Assembly (NCBI RefSeq): GCF_032930845.1
Contig: NZ_CP136758.1
Span: forward strand, 1,162,501-1,226,500
Source of the DNA: Parvularcula sp. LCG005
GTDB lineage: Bacteria > Pseudomonadota > Alphaproteobacteria > Caulobacterales > Parvularculaceae
Direction: 5' to 3'
DNA: 64,000 nt
In this document: piece by piece, positions 16,622 to 30,700 of the stretch
Layout of the letters: each line of letters opens with the position of its first letter
Position numbering within the stretch: position 1 is the stretch's first letter
Program-made: the position numbers and the translations under genes
The notes under the pieces: generated by a model
What the model was told of the DNA's origin: nothing
Databases searched by the model: none
Seen by the model: the letters and a program-made list of their open reading frames with translations, nothing else

Positions 16622-16996
16622 ATGGCAGACATCAAAGCCCTTGCCGAACAACTGGTTGGCCTGACACTTCTCGAAGCCAACGAACTGAAGAACCTGCTCA
16701 AAGACGAGTACGGCATTGAGCCAGCTGCTGGCGGCGCCGTCATGATGGCTGGCCCAGCTGACGCCGGTCCTGCTGCAGAAGAAAAAGACGAGTTTGACGT
16801 CGTTCTGGTCGACGCTGGCGACAAGAAAATCAACGTTATCAAAGAAGTCCGCGCCATCACCGGCCTGGGCCTCAAAGAAGCCAAAGACCTCGTCGAAGGC
16901 GCTCCAAAGCCCGTCAAGGAAGCTGTTTCCAAAGGCGAAGCCGAAGAGCTCAAAAAGAAACTCGAAGAAGCTGGCGCCAAGGTCGAACTCAAGTAG
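16622..16996 (+). CDS. rplL: 50S ribosomal protein L7/L12
   Basis: The 124-residue protein forms the mobile stalk that recruits translation GTPases. Visible are the dimerisation domain ('[21 protein letters not shown]', residues 5-25 region), an Ala/Gly hinge near residues 38-55, and the C-terminal factor-binding domain ('[21 protein letters not shown]', '[15 protein letters not shown]', '[14 protein letters not shown]'). AGGAG precedes the ATG. A strong terminator follows, so rplJL is not continuous with rpoBC here. Confidence 0.98.
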   Translation: MADIKALAEQLVGLTLLEANELKNLLKDEYGIEPAAGGAVMMAGPADAGPAAEEKDEFDVVLVDAGDKKINVIKEVRAITGLGLKEAKDLVEGAPKPVKEAVSKGEAEELKKKLEEAGAKVELK

Positions 16997-17032
16997 TTCA
17001 ACCCTCTCGTCCCGCTTTGTCGGATCGAACGG

Positions 17033-17060
17033 AACCCCGGTGCTCAGCGCCGGGGTTTTT
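17033..17060 (+). terminator. Terminator of the rplJ-rplL unit
   Basis: AACCCCGG (17033-17040) pairs with CCGGGGTT (17050-17057) across TGCTCAGCG, with TTTTT ending at 17060. Confidence 0.9.
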
Positions 17061-17231
17061 GTTGTTCTGAAGAGGGCGTCTCTTGCAGCGACGTTCTATC
17101 AGCCACCGAAATACATTTTCAGATTTTCATTTCGCTCAAAATGTGCCAGAGACAGTGCCACTTTTCGGGAACAGTTTCGGGGCAAATTAGTAAAGTTGGC
17201 GGCCTAATGCGCTGCAACAAGGGATGGCGTT

Positions 17232-18752
17232 ATGTCGTTTTGTGATCAGGCAGGCGCGCGGGAAAGTTCCATTGAACTGTTCAGTGAGCCCACATCAACT
17301 CTCCTTGCCATCCTGTCGGCCAGCCCGGACTGTGTCAAACTGGTTGAAATTGACGGAACCCTCTCTTTCATGAGCCGCAACGGACAATGTGCGATGCAGG
17401 TCGACGACTTCGCGCTTCTGGAAGGGTGCGAGTGGGAAAGCTGCTGGCCCGCAGAGACCCGGCCTCGCATTCGCGCCGCGCTTGCGGAAGCGGCCGCTGG
17501 CCACACCGACCGGTTTTCTGCCTGGTACCCCACCATGAAGGGCGCGATGCGGTACTGGGACGTCACCGTCTCGCCGATCATTGCAGAAGACGGGTCGATC
17601 GAGCGTTTCCTCAGTGTCTCACGCGATATCACGCCGCCTAAAGCCGCCGCGCCGGATGGGCCGTCGGGCAATCTGTCCGAGCCTGTCACGACGGGCGTGT
17701 CAAATCTTGCACGCAAATGGCAGGACGACCTGCAGAATGCGGATATTCGCAACGTGCTTGATCCTATCGCGACGGCCGTTCGTAATTATTTCGATATGCG
17801 TTCCGTGGTCATTGCACTGGCGCAAGATGACGATCTCATCTGCACGGCCGCAAAGGCGGCACCGTCGAAGCCGATGCTGGTGTCAAAAGCCATGGCTTTG
17901 CAGGCGCTGGAAGGAAGGACGCCTACTTCTGCCGTCGAAGACGTCGCTCATCATCCGCAATATCGCGGCCTGGAACAGAGCGACAATGGCGAAACAATCG
18001 CCTTCTTCGCAACGGCACACATCGTCAATGACGACGGAGCGCGACTTGGGCTTTTGTGCGTCTATGACGATAAGGCGCGGCCCTTTACCCAGCGTGATGC
18101 AACGGTGTTGGAACTGTTCTCGGGCCAGATCGCTGCAAAGCTTTTAAAAAACCAGGCCGCCGCTGGACCCGGAGCTGTCTTCAGTCGCGAGCTGAAACAT
18201 CGGCTGAGCAATAATTACGCTCAGCTGACGTCCCTGGTGGGTCTGACGGCCGCCAGCGCGGAAACAAAAGAAGAGCTGGCGCGAGACCTCAAGGAGCGAA
18301 TGGCCATTCTGTCCCGGACACAGGTCGGTATCCTGGTCGGCAATTATCAGTCGGCGGATATCGGGTCTGTCATCCGTGAAGTTCTGGGTGACACTGACGA
18401 TGTCACGGTGAATTTGGACGGGCATCTGGTCCTGAATGAACAGGCGCTGTTTCTGCTGGCCCTTTGCGTCAGCGAGCTGGTGAACAATTCCCGCAAATAC
18501 GGGGCCTTGGCCGCGATGGAAGGCGATATCGACCTGTCGGTGAGCGGTGATGATCTCGTCACTTTGCGCTGGACCGAGGAATTGACCTCGGTCGAACCGC
18601 CGACTGGCGGTTTCAATTCTCAGATCCTGCAGCGGCTCGTGCCGCGTGGCCTTGTCGGAGAAGCCACTCAAACCGTCGACGACAAACAGTTCTGCTACAG
18701 TCTGACCGTTTCCCGGGCCAAACTCGACCATGGCGGGCAAGGGGCGGCCTGA
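17232..18752 (+). CDS. PAS-GAF sensor histidine kinase of the HWE/HisKA_2 type
   Basis: The 506-residue soluble kinase has an N-terminal PAS domain (about 25-135, ending in the typical 'ERFLSVSRDIT'), a GAF domain (about 160-300) and a kinase core. The H-box 'ELKHRLSNNYAQLTSLV' carries His323. The N-box 'SELVNNSRKYGAL' (about 414-426) and the 'RWTEEL' WxE motif mark the HWE/HisKA_2 class used in general stress and light signalling in alphaproteobacteria, although the eponymous N-box His is Ser here. No response regulator is adjacent, so it is an orphan. It sits between the rplL terminator and a convergent peptidase gene. Confidence 0.9.
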   Translation: MSFCDQAGARESSIELFSEPTSTLLAILSASPDCVKLVEIDGTLSFMSRNGQCAMQVDDFALLEGCEWESCWPAETRPRIRAALAEAAAGHTDRFSAWYPTMKGAMRYWDVTVSPIIAEDGSIERFLSVSRDITPPKAAAPDGPSGNLSEPVTTGVSNLARKWQDDLQNADIRNVLDPIATAVRNYFDMRSVVIALAQDDDLICTAAKAAPSKPMLVSKAMALQALEGRTPTSAVEDVAHHPQYRGLEQSDNGETIAFFATAHIVNDDGARLGLLCVYDDKARPFTQRDATVLELFSGQIAAKLLKNQAAAGPGAVFSRELKHRLSNNYAQLTSLVGLTAASAETKEELARDLKERMAILSRTQVGILVGNYQSADIGSVIREVLGDTDDVTVNLDGHLVLNEQALFLLALCVSELVNNSRKYGALAAMEGDIDLSVSGDDLVTLRWTEELTSVEPPTGGFNSQILQRLVPRGLVGEATQTVDDKQFCYSLTVSRAKLDHGGQGAA

Positions 18753-18779
18753 TCGTCTGCCACCCCGAGCCCATCGCCA

Positions 18780-20234
18780 TCAGGGTTGGGGCACGCCGAA
18801 ATCGGGCAGCGATATCACGATGGGGTCTGTCGACACTGTTTCCCTGCGCATGAACGCCTGAATCCGCGCCGTCACATCGGGTGAACTCACGAAGAGATTG
18901 TGCCCCGCATTGACGACCATGATCTGGGTGACATGGCTGAGACCGGCGACCGCCTCGGCTTGGCCGTCAGGATAGGTCCGTCCGTCCAGGGTGCCGGTCA
19001 GCAGTAGCGTCGGCACGTCGCTGACAGGGCCTTTGCGAAACTCATCGCCAAGGTCGAGACCGTCCACGGTCCGGTTCAGCTGGGGCATGGGGAAGTTGAG
19101 GGCGTCGCCAAGAAGGGCGTCGCGGGCTTCACCTGTGACCAGGGCCAGGCGGTCCTCGGAAATCCCCGAGGCGACGTCCATCATGGTCGACATCAGTTGG
19201 AAGGAGATCGGCTCTCCGGGCGAGTAGAAATAGCTCATCACGCGCTGGAAGGGTTCGTAGCTTCCAGCCTCTACGGCCTTGTACATCCACAGAAGCTGAA
19301 CGGCGTTTTCCGGGTCGGCGATCATCGCGCTGGCGATCTGTTGAATGGTCCGGCGATCAAGGACAACGGATGTCGTGCCGCCATCTTTGGCCGGAAGGGT
19401 TACGGTAGCAGGCGCCTCGTCCAGATTTGCGTGGACAGACCGGATCATCGCCTTGATGTCAGGTAACACGGCGGCGGCGGCCGCATCGGTGTTCACCGCC
19501 ACCTGCAGGCGGTCGAAATAGGCATCGGTCTCCGATGGCCGCTTCACGGTCTGGTCTAGCCCTTCAGCGCTCGAAATGACCACGCGGTCGATGACCGGCT
19601 CAAAATCCTTGAGCGCGGCGAGCGCAAGGTGGCTGCCATATGACGTGCCCCACAGCACCATTTTCTCGGCACCAAGATGCTCGCGCAAGCTATTGAGATC
19701 CGCCGCGTTTTGGACGGTTGTATAGCCCAACACATCCACGCTCTGGCGGCTCCATTCATCCACACATTCCTTGAGGGCCTGCTGATAAAGGCGTATCAGT
19801 TCGGAATCGCTGACACCGCGGTCTTCCGGCACGTGGACGCTGGAGGTGCATGGCGGCACGTCAGCGCTTTGTCCGGTGCCGCGCTGATCAAGCGCGATCA
19901 CATCGCCGAACTCCCTCATCGCCTGAAAAAGCGGAAAGCGTCGGGCGCGAGCTGTCCCAATGCCAGAGCCACCCGGGCCCCCGGCGAGATAGATGATGGG
20001 CGGACCGGATGTGTCTCCGGTCGCGGGAAATCGGATATAGCTGAGGGTGAGCTCGCGGCTATCGGCCGCCAAGCGGTTTTCAGGTACTGTGAAGCTGCCC
20101 GCAAAGGCGGCGACCGTCTCACCGCTCTGCGCTTCGAACTGGATTTCGGTTTCGCCGGGAGGCGCCGCTGTCGCGGCCACGGGCAGCAGGGCAGCTATTC
20201 CAGCGGCGGCGATGAGGCAGGGAAAACGTATCAT
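18780..20234 (-). CDS. Secreted alpha/beta-hydrolase, S33 (tripeptidyl/prolyl aminopeptidase-like)
   Basis: The 484-residue precursor has a signal peptide ('LIAAAGIAALLPVAATA'). The alpha/beta-hydrolase fold shows the oxyanion motif 'YLAGGPGGSG', the 'LDQRGTGQS' strand, the nucleophile elbow 'GTSYGS' (Ser198) and a late 'VVNAGHNLF' with the catalytic His. This pattern is that of S33 peptidases that remove N-terminal amino acids or tripeptides, acting in the periplasm or outside. The C-terminal 'LLTGTLDGRTYP' contains the likely catalytic Asp. It is divergent from the LytTR membrane regulator. Confidence 0.88.
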   Translation of the reverse strand: MIRFPCLIAAAGIAALLPVAATAAPPGETEIQFEAQSGETVAAFAGSFTVPENRLAADSRELTLSYIRFPATGDTSGPPIIYLAGGPGGSGIGTARARRFPLFQAMREFGDVIALDQRGTGQSADVPPCTSSVHVPEDRGVSDSELIRLYQQALKECVDEWSRQSVDVLGYTTVQNAADLNSLREHLGAEKMVLWGTSYGSHLALAALKDFEPVIDRVVISSAEGLDQTVKRPSETDAYFDRLQVAVNTDAAAAAVLPDIKAMIRSVHANLDEAPATVTLPAKDGGTTSVVLDRRTIQQIASAMIADPENAVQLLWMYKAVEAGSYEPFQRVMSYFYSPGEPISFQLMSTMMDVASGISEDRLALVTGEARDALLGDALNFPMPQLNRTVDGLDLGDEFRKGPVSDVPTLLLTGTLDGRTYPDGQAEAVAGLSHVTQIMVVNAGHNLFVSSPDVTARIQAFMRRETVSTDPIVISLPDFGVPQP

Positions 20235-20365
20235 GAGGAGCTCCTGTTCTGGTGCTCCCCATCTGGGGCTGCCGGGTTCGCCGCGTCGCCTCGCAATCGG
20301 CGAGCGGTCGGGAGTTTTCGGCGAATGGTGATGGGCGACCGTTCACCGACGGGGTAGGACGCCGT

Positions 20366-21880
20366 ATGCGCGCTCTCCTCACTTTCCTTCTGGTCCTGCC
20401 GTTTCTGTTTTCGTTTCTGTTTCCTGGGCCCGTAAGCGCTCAGCGCTATCCGGTGCTCACGCTGCAGTCGCCTCAGGTCTGCCCCGCAACCCTGGAGGAG
20501 ACCACACCGCCGTTGGGCGATACCTCCGGCTGCCAGTCGGTTGGGCATGGTCAGATCGATCCGCAGGACACGCTCGTGTGGATTTGCGGGACGATTGAGC
20601 TCACGGCGGCCACGATCGAAGATCCGCGACCTCTTGGCTTTTACGTGTCGGGGAAGGGCACGCGCGCCGTTTACGTCAATGGTCAGCCGATTGGCAGCGA
20701 CGGTGCTCCTGGCGCCACCGCGAACGATGAACAGCCGGCCCAAATGGACAGCGTGTTCTATCTGCCTCGCGACGTCGTGCTGGTGGGGGCTAATGATATT
20801 GCCGTCAAAATGTCGGCACGGCGGGGCCTGCTCCACCTTGCCTATCCGGTGCATCTGATCGCGATCGGGCCCTTTCAGGAACCCTCGGACATGATGCTGA
20901 GGGCCTATTGGCCATCGCTTTTGACATTCGGTGTGTTCGCTGTCGGCTTCATCTATTTCGGGATGATGGCGGCCTACCGGCGCGACCTCGCAGGGTCGCT
21001 GTTGCTGACACTCATGTCCGTCTTCGCGGCAGGCCAACTGGTCACGGAAATGGCGCGAAGCCTGTTTCCTTATCTCTATCCCTATCATGATCTGCGGCTG
21101 ATCCTGATTGTCGTCTTTTCACTGGGATTTGGTCTGTGCCTGCTGGGTCAGCTCTTCCTTCGCTTCCCGCTGTCAAACCGCAGATGGGTGGCGGGAATCA
21201 CCATCGGCCTCACCCTGTTGAAGGTGGCCTTCACGCCCGGTTTCGATGGCAAGGCGGCGATGGCAGTCTTCATGCCCGCAATCGCGGGGACTGTTCTTTG
21301 TGCGTATTGGGCCGCCAAGCGACAGCCCCTCGCGCTCCGCTATCTGGCTGCGATGATCATCTTCTCGCTGACAATCATGATTTTCGCCGAGCAATTCCTC
21401 AACACACTGTTCTTCTTTTCCGTCGCCGCGCTGCTGATTTTTCTCTTCGCCCAGCAGGCGCGTTTTCTGATCGAGAGTGAAGAGCAGCGACGGGAAGAGG
21501 CGAGCCGGGCTCACCGTCTCGAGCAGGCGCTGGAAAATGCGACCCGGCGGGACGAGGGTCTGAGCCTGACCGTCCGTAGCGCCGGGCGGTTGGAAAGAAT
21601 TGCGGTGTCTCAGCTGGCGGTCTGTTCGGGTGCAGGCGATTATGCCGAGTTGTGCCTGATGGATGGTCGGAAACTCCTGCACCAGGGCCGGCTCGCGGAG
21701 CTTGAGACCGCATTGCCTGCGACGTTCCTGCGGGTCCACCGCTCGCACATCGTCAATGCCGAAGCCGTCGAGAGCCTGTCGCGCGACCCATCCGGGACAG
21801 GTTCTTTGACCCTGACCAACGGGATGTGCGTGCCGGTGAGCCGGCGGATCATGCCGCAGGTCAAGCGCGCTCTCGCCTGA
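20366..21880 (+). CDS. Membrane-integral LytTR transcriptional regulator with extracytoplasmic sensor domain
   Basis: The 504-residue protein has a signal peptide or first helix (residues 1-26, ending 'GPVSAQ') and a periplasmic beta-rich domain of about 130 residues. About seven hydrophobic helices follow (about 175-375), as in 7TM-DISM sensors, then a charged coiled coil ('EEQRREEASRAHRLEQALE') and a LytTR DNA-binding domain at the C-terminus ('ERIAVSQLAVCSGAGDYAEL', 'FLRVHRSHIVNAEAVESL'). A single chain joining sensor, membrane and DNA-binding parts implies one-component signalling. The start at 20366 is supported by AGGA upstream. The divergent S33 peptidase gene is a plausible target. 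Confidence 0.88.
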   Translation: MRALLTFLLVLPFLFSFLFPGPVSAQRYPVLTLQSPQVCPATLEETTPPLGDTSGCQSVGHGQIDPQDTLVWICGTIELTAATIEDPRPLGFYVSGKGTRAVYVNGQPIGSDGAPGATANDEQPAQMDSVFYLPRDVVLVGANDIAVKMSARRGLLHLAYPVHLIAIGPFQEPSDMMLRAYWPSLLTFGVFAVGFIYFGMMAAYRRDLAGSLLLTLMSVFAAGQLVTEMARSLFPYLYPYHDLRLILIVVFSLGFGLCLLGQLFLRFPLSNRRWVAGITIGLTLLKVAFTPGFDGKAAMAVFMPAIAGTVLCAYWAAKRQPLALRYLAAMIIFSLTIMIFAEQFLNTLFFFSVAALLIFLFAQQARFLIESEEQRREEASRAHRLEQALENATRRDEGLSLTVRSAGRLERIAVSQLAVCSGAGDYAELCLMDGRKLLHQGRLAELETALPATFLRVHRSHIVNAEAVESLSRDPSGTGSLTLTNGMCVPVSRRIMPQVKRALA

Positions 21881-21894
21881 GCGTCTAAACGGAA

Positions 21895-21923
21895 GAAACC
21901 CCGGCTGGGGGCGCCGGGGTTTC
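21895..21923 (+). terminator. Terminator after the LytTR regulator
   Basis: A perfect 10-bp stem, GAAACCCCGG (21895-21904) with CCGGGGTTTC (21914-21923), lies 14 bases after the stop. The T-run is short, and the hairpin is symmetric enough to act on both strands. Confidence 0.65.
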
Positions 21924-22062
21924 CACTGGGTAGGGAGGGACTCATGCGCATTGGGGAGTGCGCAGGACCACTATGACCGACCCGGATTGTCAAACTTCTA
22001 AAGGAAAAAGGTAAGATCAATTTACCGTGTTTTCCTGCTGTCAGCGTGGTGCGCGTTCTGGC

Positions 22063-23184
22063 CTAGTCGCGGATCGACCAGCCCGCTGCCCGGGCAATCA
22101 CTGGAGCAATCGTGTCCGCCATGGTGCGCGCCGTGTCTGGTCCGGGATGCCAGTCGCAGCCATAGACGTGACCCGACTTTGCCCAGGGCAGATAGACGTA
22201 ATCGGCCTGGCCGCCCGCCTTTTCGAACCGGCTTATGGCTGCTTTGACCCCCATGACGGCTTTGCTGTCCGGCGCGCCGCTCACCATCGGCCCAACCGCC
22301 GAGACGATCTCCGCTTCAGGATATTGCGCGTGAACGGAGTAGAGCAGAGCCTCGTAATTGTTCACGAAAGAATGCTGCGGATCCCAGGTCGAGAAGTCAT
22401 TGGTCCCCAGATTGATGACCACCACATCGGGCACGTACCGCGTCGGTGCCCAATAGTGATCAAAATTGTCCGGGACGCCCAGATTGAGATTGGCGAGCAT
22501 ATTGGGCGCTTGGCCATTGCCGTAATTATAGACGGCGCCACGGCCTGAGATCGCGACCAGATGGTAGTCCGACTCCAGCTGCTGGGCGGTCTGGACCGCA
22601 TAGGCCTGTTGGGGAGAGGCAGTGTCGACGGAATAATGACAGGTCTCGTCCGGGCCGGTGGTGCCGTAACCGGCAGTGATCGAATCGCCGATGAACAGGA
22701 TTTTCCGCGCTGGCGCGTCCATGGGGTAAACCGTGCCCTCGGCTTCAATGCCGATGACCGTGGTCGGCCCCGAATCAAAGGCCTCGGTCCGGCGGCGGAT
22801 TTCGATCCGCTTGCGGGCGGGCGAAGCCGACTTGAATATCGTGTATGTGTGACGGCCAGCATCAAGCCGCAGTTCCTGCACCTGACCATCAATGATGACA
22901 TCGAAGATCGACTTGCCGCCATCCTCGGCGGTCATGGTCATCTCCGTGCCTTTGAAATCGAATGCGAATCCGCTGGCGGGCCAGCCGATGACGACGGCGC
23001 CGGCGTCTGTCGTGCCGTACCGTCCCAGCATGGCGGTGTTTTCAGGCAGCCGGTCAGTGGGCTGGGCCGTGGCAAGCCGTGTTCCATCGACGATCGTCTC
23101 GTCATCATTGTCGACAATGACAACACAGCCTGTTGTAAGGCTTCCAGCGGCAATCAGCGCGGCCATGGAAATTGAAAATCGCAT
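22063..23184 (-). CDS. Secreted SGNH/GDSL esterase, carbohydrate esterase family 2-like
   Basis: The 373-residue precursor begins with a signal sequence ending 'GSLTTGC', a marginal lipobox (Cys20). An N-terminal beta-sandwich (about 45-155) precedes the SGNH domain: block I 'FIGDSITAGYG' with Ser168, block III 'NLGTNDFS' and the late 'DWHPGPDT' with the catalytic Asp/His. This two-domain order is that of CE2 acetyl-esterases, which deacetylate polysaccharides such as xylan. The protein probably acts at the outer membrane or in the periplasm. It is convergent with the LytTR gene and divergent from rpoB. Confidence 0.87.
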   Translation of the reverse strand: MRFSISMAALIAAGSLTTGCVVIVDNDDETIVDGTRLATAQPTDRLPENTAMLGRYGTTDAGAVVIGWPASGFAFDFKGTEMTMTAEDGGKSIFDVIIDGQVQELRLDAGRHTYTIFKSASPARKRIEIRRRTEAFDSGPTTVIGIEAEGTVYPMDAPARKILFIGDSITAGYGTTGPDETCHYSVDTASPQQAYAVQTAQQLESDYHLVAISGRGAVYNYGNGQAPNMLANLNLGVPDNFDHYWAPTRYVPDVVVINLGTNDFSTWDPQHSFVNNYEALLYSVHAQYPEAEIVSAVGPMVSGAPDSKAVMGVKAAISRFEKAGGQADYVYLPWAKSGHVYGCDWHPGPDTARTMADTIAPVIARAAGWSIRD

Positions 23185-23538
23185 CGCGGTCCTCCCGGTT
23201 ATGGGCCTGCTGTAACCGATTTTATCGGTCTGATGCTGCCTTTTTTGCCGGAATTGACCACTGAACGTGACATCTGCGGAAAATGCGGCAATACCCCTTG
23301 CTTAACTAGCGAACCGGCGCTATTTGGCCCTTCCCCCGGGGTCGGCGGCCGGGGACAGGCTGTGCACGTGCGACGTATAATCGTTAAGAAAAACTGAATT
23401 GGTGTGACGCGGGTTCGCGTCCTTGTCCTTTGGCATTTTGCCAAGTTGGCGGGGGCGCTGTTTTGCGTTTTGTAAAGCGGGCGGTAGTCGCGTCGTTCCG
23501 CAGAAACGAAAGCCCGACACCCACCCAAGAGGGACTCA
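23185..23538 (+). promoter_or_regulatory. rpoB upstream region with candidate promoter
   Basis: The 354-bp gap holds no gene. A sigma70-type promoter candidate reads GGGACA (23352-23357), an 18-bp spacer and TATAAT (23376-23381). Its transcript would have a leader of about 150 bases, containing a small hairpin, TTGGCA/TGCCAA (23430-23444). The rpoB ribosome-binding site is GAGGGA just before 23535. Because rplJL ends in a terminator 6.5 kb upstream, rpoBC needs its own promoter here. Confidence 0.45.
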
Positions 23539-27624
<4,086 letters not shown>

Positions 27625-27630
27625 TCGGTG

Positions 27631-27650
27631 AGGGCGGCTGCGGCCGCCCT
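27631..27650 (+). other. Intercistronic hairpin between rpoB and rpoC
   Basis: A perfect 8-bp stem, AGGGCGGC with GCCGCCCT, closes loop TGCG. A loose T-rich stretch follows. It may set rpoB:rpoC ratio by partial termination or protect mRNA ends. Confidence 0.5.
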
Positions 27651-27709
27651 GCCTTTGCTATTTTCGCGGACTGATATCGTCCGCACCCGCCCGAAAGGAC
27701 ACTGAATAT

Positions 27710-30700
27710 ATGTCTCAGGAACTTGCAAACGTCTTCAACCCGCTCGCGGCCCCACAGACGTTCAACCAGATCCGCATCTCCCTCGCATCGCCGGAGAAAA
27801 TCCTCTCCTGGTCGTACGGTGAGATTAAAAAGCCAGAGACCATCAACTACCGGACATTCAAGCCTGAGCGTGATGGCCTGTTCTGTGCGCGGATCTTTGG
27901 TCCTGTAAAAGACTACGAATGCCTGTGCGGCAAGTACAAGCGCATGAAGTACAAAGGCGTCGTCTGCGAGAAGTGCGGCGTCGAAGTCACCCTGTCCAAA
28001 GTGCGCCGTGAGCGGATGGGCCATATCGAGCTGGCATCGCCGGTTGCGCATATCTGGTTCCTGAAATCGCTCCCAAGCCGGATTGCAACGTTCCTCGACA
28101 TCACGCTGAAAGATGTTGAGCGCGTATTGTATTTCGAACAGTACATCGTGATCGAGCCCGGCCTGACGCCACTGGACCAGTTCCAGCTGCTGACCGAAGA
28201 AGAGTTCATCGACGCCCAGGAACAGTACGGCGAAGACAGCTTCACCGCCGGTATCGGCGCTGAGGCCATTCGCGAGATCCTTGGCAACATGGACCTCGAA
28301 GCGGTCACGGAACAGCTCCGTGTCGAGATCAAGGAATCGACCTCTGAGCTGAAGCCGAAGAAACTGGCCAAGCGTTTGAAACTGATCGAAGCGTTCATGC
28401 AGTCGGGCAACCGTCCTGAGTGGATGATCATGACGGTCGTGCCGGTGATCCCGCCGGAACTGCGTCCGCTGGTGCCGCTTGATGGTGGCCGCTTTGCGAC
28501 GTCCGACCTCAACGACCTCTATCGTCGGGTGATCAACCGGAACAACCGTCTGAAACGCCTGATCGAACTGCGCGCGCCGGACATCATCGTGCGCAACGAA
28601 AAGCGCATGCTGCAGGAATCCGTTGACGCGCTGTTCGACAACGGCCGTCGTGGCCGCGTCATCACGGGTACAAACAAGCGTCCGCTGAAATCGCTTAGCG
28701 ACATGCTGAAGGGTAAGCAGGGTCGGTTCCGTCAGAACCTGCTCGGCAAGCGCGTCGACTATTCGGGTCGTTCGGTCATCGTGGTGGGCCCAGAGCTCAA
28801 GCTCCACGAATGCGGTCTGCCCAAGAAAATGGCGCTCGAGCTGTTCAAGCCGTTCATCTATTCGCGTCTTGACGCGAAAGGCCTGTCGGCCACGGTGAAA
28901 CAGGCCAAGAAGCTGGTCGAGAAAGAACGCCCTGAAGTCTGGGATATTCTGGACGAAGTGATCCGTGAGCACCCGGTCATGTTGAACCGGGCACCGACGC
29001 TACACCGTCTGGGCATCCAGGCGTTCGAGCCGAAGCTGATTGAAGGCAAAGCCATCCAGCTGCACCCGCTCGTCTGTACAGCCTTCAACGCTGACTTCGA
29101 CGGTGACCAGATGGCCGTGCACGTCCCGCTGTCGCTCGAAGCGCAGCTGGAAGCCCGTGTCCTGATGATGTCGACCAACAACATTCTGTCCCCTGCGAAC
29201 GGTAAGCCGATTATCGTTCCGTCTCAGGACATTGTGCTTGGTCTTTATTACATCACGATGGAGAAGCCCAAGGAGCAGGGCGAAGGCATGGTCTTCGCTG
29301 ATCTTGCCGAAGTGGACTATGCGCTGGAGACCGGTGCCACGACCCTGCACGCCAAAGTGCGCGGTGTCTGGCGGTCTGTGGATGCCGAAGGCAATGAGAC
29401 GATGGAAATCGTCGAAACAACGCCGGGCCGTCTGAAGATTGCCGAGATCCTGCCAAAGAACGCGAACATTCCGTTCGAGACCGTCAACAAGCTGCTGACC
29501 AAGAAGGCCATCGGCGGACTGATCGATGTCGTCTATCGCCATTGCGGTCAGAAGAAGACGGTTATCTTCGCGGACAAGATCATGGAGCTTGGTTTCAAAG
29601 AAGCCTGCAAGGCCGGGATCTCGTTCGGCAAGGACGACATGGTCATCCCGGACACGAAGAAACCGATCGTCGAACAGACCCGGTCGCTCGTGTCTGAGTA
29701 CGAACAGCAATATGCTGACGGTCTGATCACCCGCGGTGAGAAGTACAACAAGGTCGTCGATGCGTGGGCCAAGTGTACGGACAAAATCGCCGACGAAATG
29801 ATGAAAGAGATTTCGGCCGACAAGTTCGACCCTGAAACGGGCCGGATGCTGGAGCCGAACTCGGTTTACATGATGAGCCACTCAGGGGCGCGGGGTTCAC
29901 CCACCCAGATGCGTCAGCTGGCCGCCATGCGCGGTCTGATGGCGAAACCATCGGGCGAAATCATCGAGACGCCGATCATCTCGAACTTCAAGGAAGGTCT
30001 GACCGTTCTTGAATACTTCAACTCCACCCACGGTGCCCGTAAGGGTCTGGCGGATACGGCGTTGAAGACGGCGAACTCGGGTTACCTGACCCGCCGTCTG
30101 GTTGACGTTGCGCAGGACTGTATCGTTCGCGAGATCGATTGCGGTACGACGCGCGGCATCACCCACGAAGCGGTTGTGGACTCCGGTGAAATCGTTCTGG
30201 CGCTCAGCCAGCGCATTCTGGGCCGTACGGTCCTTGAGGATGTCGTTGTGCCGGGCACGGAAGATGTCATCGCCACGGCGGGCACCCAGCTCGACGAGAC
30301 GACGGCAGAAGCCATCGAAATGGCCGGCATCCAGAAGGTCAAAGTGCGTTCGCCGCTAACCTGTGAGACCCCAATCGGCATCTGTGCGACCTGCTACGGT
30401 CGTGACCTGTCGCGCGGCGAGCCGGTGAATATCGGCGAAGCCGTTGGTGTCATCGCGGCGCAGTCCATCGGTGAGCCTGGTACACAGCTCACCATGCGGA
30501 CGTTCCACGTTGGCGGTACGGCACAGGTGGGCGACGTGTCGCTGATCGAAGCCAGCCACGAGGGCACCATCAAGCTGGAAAACCGGAATGTCGTGAAAGA
30601 CAGCTCCGGCGACCTGGTGGTCATGGGCCGGAACACGCTGATCAAGATCGTCGATGGCGGCGGCAATGACCTCGCCAGCTTCAAGGTCACCTACGGGACC

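Noticed and set aside
16997-23538. Mobile element as cause of the rplL-rpoB insertion
   Set aside because: No transposase, integrase, flanking repeat or tRNA edge was seen, and base composition matches the surroundings.
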